DNA of 64,000 bases from Lawsonibacter celer (lineage in GTDB: Bacteria > Bacillota > Clostridia > Oscillospirales > Oscillospiraceae): positions 186,001 through 250,000 of the forward strand of contig NZ_JACOEA010000002.1 in the NCBI RefSeq assembly GCF_014281125.1. The letters run 5' to 3'. Positions 61,130 through 64,000 of this stretch are shown here, piece by piece (position 1 is the first letter of the stretch; each line of letters opens with the position of its first letter). The notes beneath the pieces are model-generated. The model ran no database searches and was not told the origin of the DNA. It was given only the letters and a program-made list of their open reading frames with translations. The position numbers and the translations under genes are program-made.

Positions 61130-61810
61130 ATGTTTCAAGGTTTTTCCCAGCAGACCATCGACTTTATGTGGGGGATCCGCTTCAACAATGAGCGCTCCTG
61201 GTTTGAGGCCCACAAGGAGGAATACAAGGCCTGCTTTTATCAGCCCATGCGGGCCTTGGCCGACGAGGTCTATGAGCGCTTTATGGACGCCCACGGGGAT
61301 CTGGACCTGATGTGCCGGGTCTCCCGCATCTATAGGGACGCGCGGCGGCTCCACGGCCGTGGACCCTATAAGGACCGTCTATGGTTCTCTATGGAGCGGC
61401 CGAAGGACCAGTGGATCGCCCAGCCGGTGTACTGGTTTGAGCTGGAGCCTGAGGGCTACTCCTACGGTCTGGGCTACTGGATGGCACCGCCCGTGACCAT
61501 GGCCAAGCTGCGCGCGCGCATTGACCGGGACCCCAAGCCCCTGGAAAAACTGGTGCGCGCCTTTCACCGCCAGGACGTGTTCACCTTGGAGGGTGAGGAC
61601 TACAAGCGTCCCAAGGGTGACCCGGGCAAGCTGCTCTCCCCCTGGTATAACAAGCGCGGCTTCAGTCTCAGCTGCGCGCGCAAGCACGACAGCCTGATTT
61701 TTTCCCACGACCTGGCGGACATCCTCCTGGAGGGCTATGAGCAGCTGCTTCCCTTCTACCGCTATCTGATGTCTCTGGAGGGGGATCCCGCCCCGGGTCA
61801 CAATAGCTGA
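61130..61810 (+). CDS. DUF2461 family protein
   Basis: A 226-residue soluble protein of the DUF2461 type. Characteristic parts are FQGFSQQTIDFMWGIRFNNERSWFEAHKEEY near the start, SRIYRDARRLHGRGPYKDRLWFSM and YGLGYWMAPPVTMAKLRARID in the middle, and FSLSCARKHDSLIFSHDLADILLEGYEQLLPFYRYL near the end. The family has no established activity. AAAGGAG lies nine bases before the ATG. It stands between a cell-wall protein and a polysaccharide deacetylase on the same strand, without an evident functional link. Confidence 0.9.
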   Translation: MFQGFSQQTIDFMWGIRFNNERSWFEAHKEEYKACFYQPMRALADEVYERFMDAHGDLDLMCRVSRIYRDARRLHGRGPYKDRLWFSMERPKDQWIAQPVYWFELEPEGYSYGLGYWMAPPVTMAKLRARIDRDPKPLEKLVRAFHRQDVFTLEGEDYKRPKGDPGKLLSPWYNKRGFSLSCARKHDSLIFSHDLADILLEGYEQLLPFYRYLMSLEGDPAPGHNS

Positions 61811-61885
61811 CAAAATTTTCAATGCAAGCTCCGCCGCCCACGGCACATACTAACGGCAACAGATCTGGAAAGGCGGCGCAGAACT

Positions 61886-62662
61886 ATGGCTCATCACTCC
61901 TGGCAAAAAAAGGGGCGGGCGCTGCTGCCCGCCCTGTTTTTGCTCTTGTCCATCGGCGCGCTGGGCGCAGCGCTGCTGGTCTCCCCCACCGCCGTGGAGG
62001 CGGACGCAGGCCTTGAGGGCCAGGTGGAGGCGCCCGCCCCATCCTCCGATTCAGGCGCCCAAAAGCTCATTGCCCTCACCTTTGACGACGGGCCCCGCCG
62101 CTCCACCACCACCGCCCTGCTGGACGGCCTGGCAGAGCGGGGGGTGCACGCCACCTTCTTTCTCATCGGCAGCCAGGTGGAGGACAACCGCGACGTGGTG
62201 CGCCGCATGGACGGAGAGGGGCACCAGATCGGCATCCACACCTATGACCATGTGAAGCTCACCGGTCTGAACCGGGCGGACTTTGACGCGCAGGTGGATA
62301 AGACCCGTGACGTGCTGAAGGCCACCCTGGAGCACAACGATTTTCTACTGCGCCCGCCCTACGGAATGCTGGATGGGAGCGTAAAGGCCTGGGCCGGCTG
62401 TCCGATCATCCTCTGGTCCATTGACCCGGAGGATTGGCGGGACCGCAATGCCGCCCGGGAGGTGGAGCAGGTCGTCCGGGAGGCCAGGGACGGCGGCATC
62501 ATTCTGATGCACGATATTTTCCCCGAGTCTGTGGAGGCCGCCCTTCAGATCGTGGACCAACTCCATGCCCAGGGCTATCTCTTCTGCACCATTGACGAGC
62601 TTTTTGCCGCCCGCGGTATTCCGCTGGAGGCAGGGGAAAAATACTGGAATGCCTATCCCTAA
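61886..62662 (+). CDS. Polysaccharide deacetylase (NodB homology)
   Basis: A 258-residue exported carbohydrate esterase 4. One N-terminal membrane or signal helix (ALLPALFLLLSIGALGAALLV) is followed by the NodB domain: TFDDGPRRST with D67/D68, HTYDH with metal ligands H118 and H122, RPPYGMLDG and ILWSIDPEDW. It would remove N-acetyl groups from peptidoglycan or other surface glycans. The late motif IILMHDIFPES gives the catalytic histidine. AAGG precedes the ATG. A strong terminator follows. Confidence 0.94.
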   Translation: MAHHSWQKKGRALLPALFLLLSIGALGAALLVSPTAVEADAGLEGQVEAPAPSSDSGAQKLIALTFDDGPRRSTTTALLDGLAERGVHATFFLIGSQVEDNRDVVRRMDGEGHQIGIHTYDHVKLTGLNRADFDAQVDKTRDVLKATLEHNDFLLRPPYGMLDGSVKAWAGCPIILWSIDPEDWRDRNAAREVEQVVREARDGGIILMHDIFPESVEAALQIVDQLHAQGYLFCTIDELFAARGIPLEAGEKYWNAYP

Positions 62663-62690
62663 GATAAGCCGGGATGGCCGGCGCGCCATA

Positions 62691-62727
62691 AAAAAGCTTC
62701 CGGACCGACGCCGGTCCGGAAGCTTTT
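62691..62727. terminator. Terminator between deacetylase and CPBP genes
   Basis: AAAAAGCTTCCGGACC/GGTCCGGAAGCTTTTT palindrome; T-runs exist on both strands, so it can serve both convergent genes. Confidence 0.9.
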
Positions 62728-62733
62728 TGCGTC

Positions 62734-63681
62734 TCACAAAAGCAAATAGGACGCCGCTACGCCGGCGGCCAGCAGGCAAAAGCAGATGATCCCCGGATTT
62801 TCGAAAAACAGCCTCCATTTCTGCCGCTCCGGCATGGGGTATCCGTCCTTTTGAAACCAGACCTCCCGGGCCAGAGCGATCATGCAACCCACGCCGCCGA
62901 ACAGGAACAGCAGCACAAGTCCGCCCAGCAGGTAGCCGCTCCATCGCCCCGGCCAGTCCGCCAGCGCGGGCAGTTCGATGCCCGCCAGATTCACCAGCGC
63001 GTGAAGCAGCATCGCCTGCCAGAGACACCCGGTCCTGAGCACCACATAGGCGAAAATCAGTCCCAGGGCAAAAGCGTAAAACATCTGATTGAGGTTCCCA
63101 TGAAACAGGCCGAAACACAGGGCCGAGGCGAACATGGCAAACTTCTCCCCATAGGGGCGCAGGCGGCGCAGCAGCAGCCCCCGGAAGGCCGCCTCTTCCG
63201 CCAGCGGCGCCACCACACAGCCCAGCAGCAGATTGAGGACCATGGGGTAATCCCCCAGGGACTCCACGGGATTGGTCACCGGCGCGCCGCGCACCAGCCC
63301 GATCAGCCCGATCAGGGCCAGGGTGGCGTAGTTGGACAGGTAAAGGGCGGCCATGGAGATCAGGTACACCTGGAACAGGCGCACCGGAGCCAGAGGGGTC
63401 CGCCTCTCCGGCGCGGGGGCCGCGGGCAACGTCCGGATCACCAGGCAGAACAGCGGAAACCCGACCCCGTAGGCGGACACCAGGGAGATCGTCCAGAGGA
63501 AGACCGGCTGACCGGCCAGTCCGGGCGCTAGCAGGGCCGCCGCCGCGAAGGCCAGAGTCTGCACCGCCAGCATGCCGCCCATCTGGGCCAGCAAGGCCCC
63601 TCCCATGCGGGAAAAGACCCCGCAGTGGGTCCGCAGTATCCGCGCCTCCTGGGGCGTAAGCCTGCGCTTTGGCTCCTCCAT
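62734..63681 (-). CDS. CPBP-family intramembrane metalloprotease
   Basis: A 315-residue membrane protein with about eight helices. The CPBP/CAAX protease motifs are all present: EEAAFRGLLLRRLR (two catalytic glutamates), CFGLFHGNLNQMFYAFALG (first histidine) and LLHALVNLAGIE (second histidine). In bacteria such proteins process peptides or give bacteriocin immunity; the substrate here is unknown. It carries an N-terminal cytoplasmic stretch of about 28 residues and is followed by a bidirectional terminator. The start at 63681 lies after a purine-rich GGAGAGGGC site. Confidence 0.92.
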   Translation of the reverse strand: MEEPKRRLTPQEARILRTHCGVFSRMGGALLAQMGGMLAVQTLAFAAAALLAPGLAGQPVFLWTISLVSAYGVGFPLFCLVIRTLPAAPAPERRTPLAPVRLFQVYLISMAALYLSNYATLALIGLIGLVRGAPVTNPVESLGDYPMVLNLLLGCVVAPLAEEAAFRGLLLRRLRPYGEKFAMFASALCFGLFHGNLNQMFYAFALGLIFAYVVLRTGCLWQAMLLHALVNLAGIELPALADWPGRWSGYLLGGLVLLFLFGGVGCMIALAREVWFQKDGYPMPERQKWRLFFENPGIICFCLLAAGVAASYLLL

Positions 63682-63763
63682 GCCGCCCTCTCCTCTCTCT
63701 TTGCTGTGGTCCCATTATAGCAGGCTCGGTCCGGACAGGCAAGAGGGGCGGCTCCTCGGCTCC

Positions 63764-64000
63764 TCAGAACCAGCTCCCCACCGCCAGCAGCTCTTGGGCC
63801 AGGCTCTCCCGGTAATCCCGAGCTGAGGGGTCCAGACTGTTGATCACCACCCTGCCGCTCAGCGCGGTGGCGTGCACATAGCGCCCCTCCCCCAGATAGA
63901 GGGCCACATGGCCCGGAAAATAGAGCAGATCGGCCACATCCATGCGGGCGCGGTCAATGGCGTGGATGGGAAAGCCCTCCTCAATTCTAGCGTCCCGGTA
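63764..64000 (-). CDS. NlpC/P60 hydrolase, C-terminal part (5' end outside window)
   Basis: The 78 visible residues read on the minus strand include DLLYFPGHVALYLGEGRYVHA, the region of the catalytic histidine (GHVALYLG) in NlpC/P60 cysteine peptidases, then SGRVVINSLDPSA and YRESLAQELLAVGSWF at the end. Such enzymes cut peptide bonds in peptidoglycan. The catalytic cysteine would lie upstream, beyond base 64000. Family identification rests on the single motif plus the typical strand pattern. The gene ends about 80 bases before the CPBP start. Confidence 0.82.
   Translation of the reverse strand, partial: YRDARIEEGFPIHAIDRARMDVADLLYFPGHVALYLGEGRYVHATALSGRVVINSLDPSARDYRESLAQELLAVGSWF

Overview
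The window looks like chromosome from an anaerobic, high-GC member of the Clostridia, most likely an Oscillospirales gut bacterium of the Flavonifractor/Lawsonibacter kind. This placement is inferred from gene content, not from a search. The pointers are an NAD-linked [FeFe] hydrogenase operon, a FprA-type flavodiiron protein, a paired glgC/glgD glycogen operon, HrcA/CIRCE heat-shock control, S-layer-homology (SLH) domains and TTGACA/TATAAT-type promoters. There are no rRNA or tRNA genes, no CRISPR array and no recognisable transposase.

Layout. 1-3.5 kb: 3' part of hpf (minus), an HPr-like protein, an SLH gene broken by an in-frame amber codon, and an amidohydrolase. 3.5-9.6 kb (minus): HtrA-type protease, PhoR-type histidine kinase, OmpR-type regulator, cation efflux protein and a soluble histidine-kinase-like protein. 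9.8-12.9 kb (plus): gapA and a GntR(YtrA)-ABC exporter operon with its own dyad operator. 13.3-15.7 kb (minus): serC-serA. 16-24.7 kb (plus): a hydrogen-metabolism region. A regulatory/sensory set (DRTGG protein, RsbW-like ATPase, degenerate [FeFe]-hydrogenase-like protein, second small DRTGG-like protein, PHP protein) is followed by a Rex-type operator and a five-gene hndA-ATPase-hndBCD operon. 24.8-26.4 kb: truncated P-loop kinase, then rpsF-ssb-rpsR (minus). 26.4-27.8 kb: an AT-rich island with near-direct repeats at its ends. 28-34.5 kb: cell-surface stalk/PepSY protein, galU-queT, aldolase-acetyltransferase and an amino-acid ABC transporter. 34.7-44.5 kb: dacF and the complete glycogen operon glgB-C-D-A-P. 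44.6-49.2 kb: fprA, two decayed fragments of a LytTR/GHKL two-component system, a cysteine desulfurase and a MATE exporter. 49.3-54.4 kb: CIRCE-hrcA-grpE-dnaK-dnaJ. 54.4-64 kb: PMT-like glycosyltransferase, PHP phosphatase, rpiB, XpaC-like protein, VanW protein, DUF2461, polysaccharide deacetylase, CPBP protease and the 3' end of an NlpC/P60 hydrolase.

How it works together. The hnd operon would make H2 from NADH plus ferredoxin, under redox control by Rex. The upstream block looks like its sensing and regulatory partner: it includes a hydrogenase-like protein that keeps the apparent H-cluster cysteines but has lost the proton-relay cysteine. The glycogen operon handles storage carbon.

The most unusual structural signals are two places (4946-5210 and 14478-14694) where the last codons of a gene are repeated downstream, separated by hairpin-rich inserts of nearly equal size (145 and 143 bp). 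The others are an orphan promoter-plus-terminator unit at 3528-3651 that looks like a roughly 90-nt small RNA, and a three-hairpin leader in front of queT.
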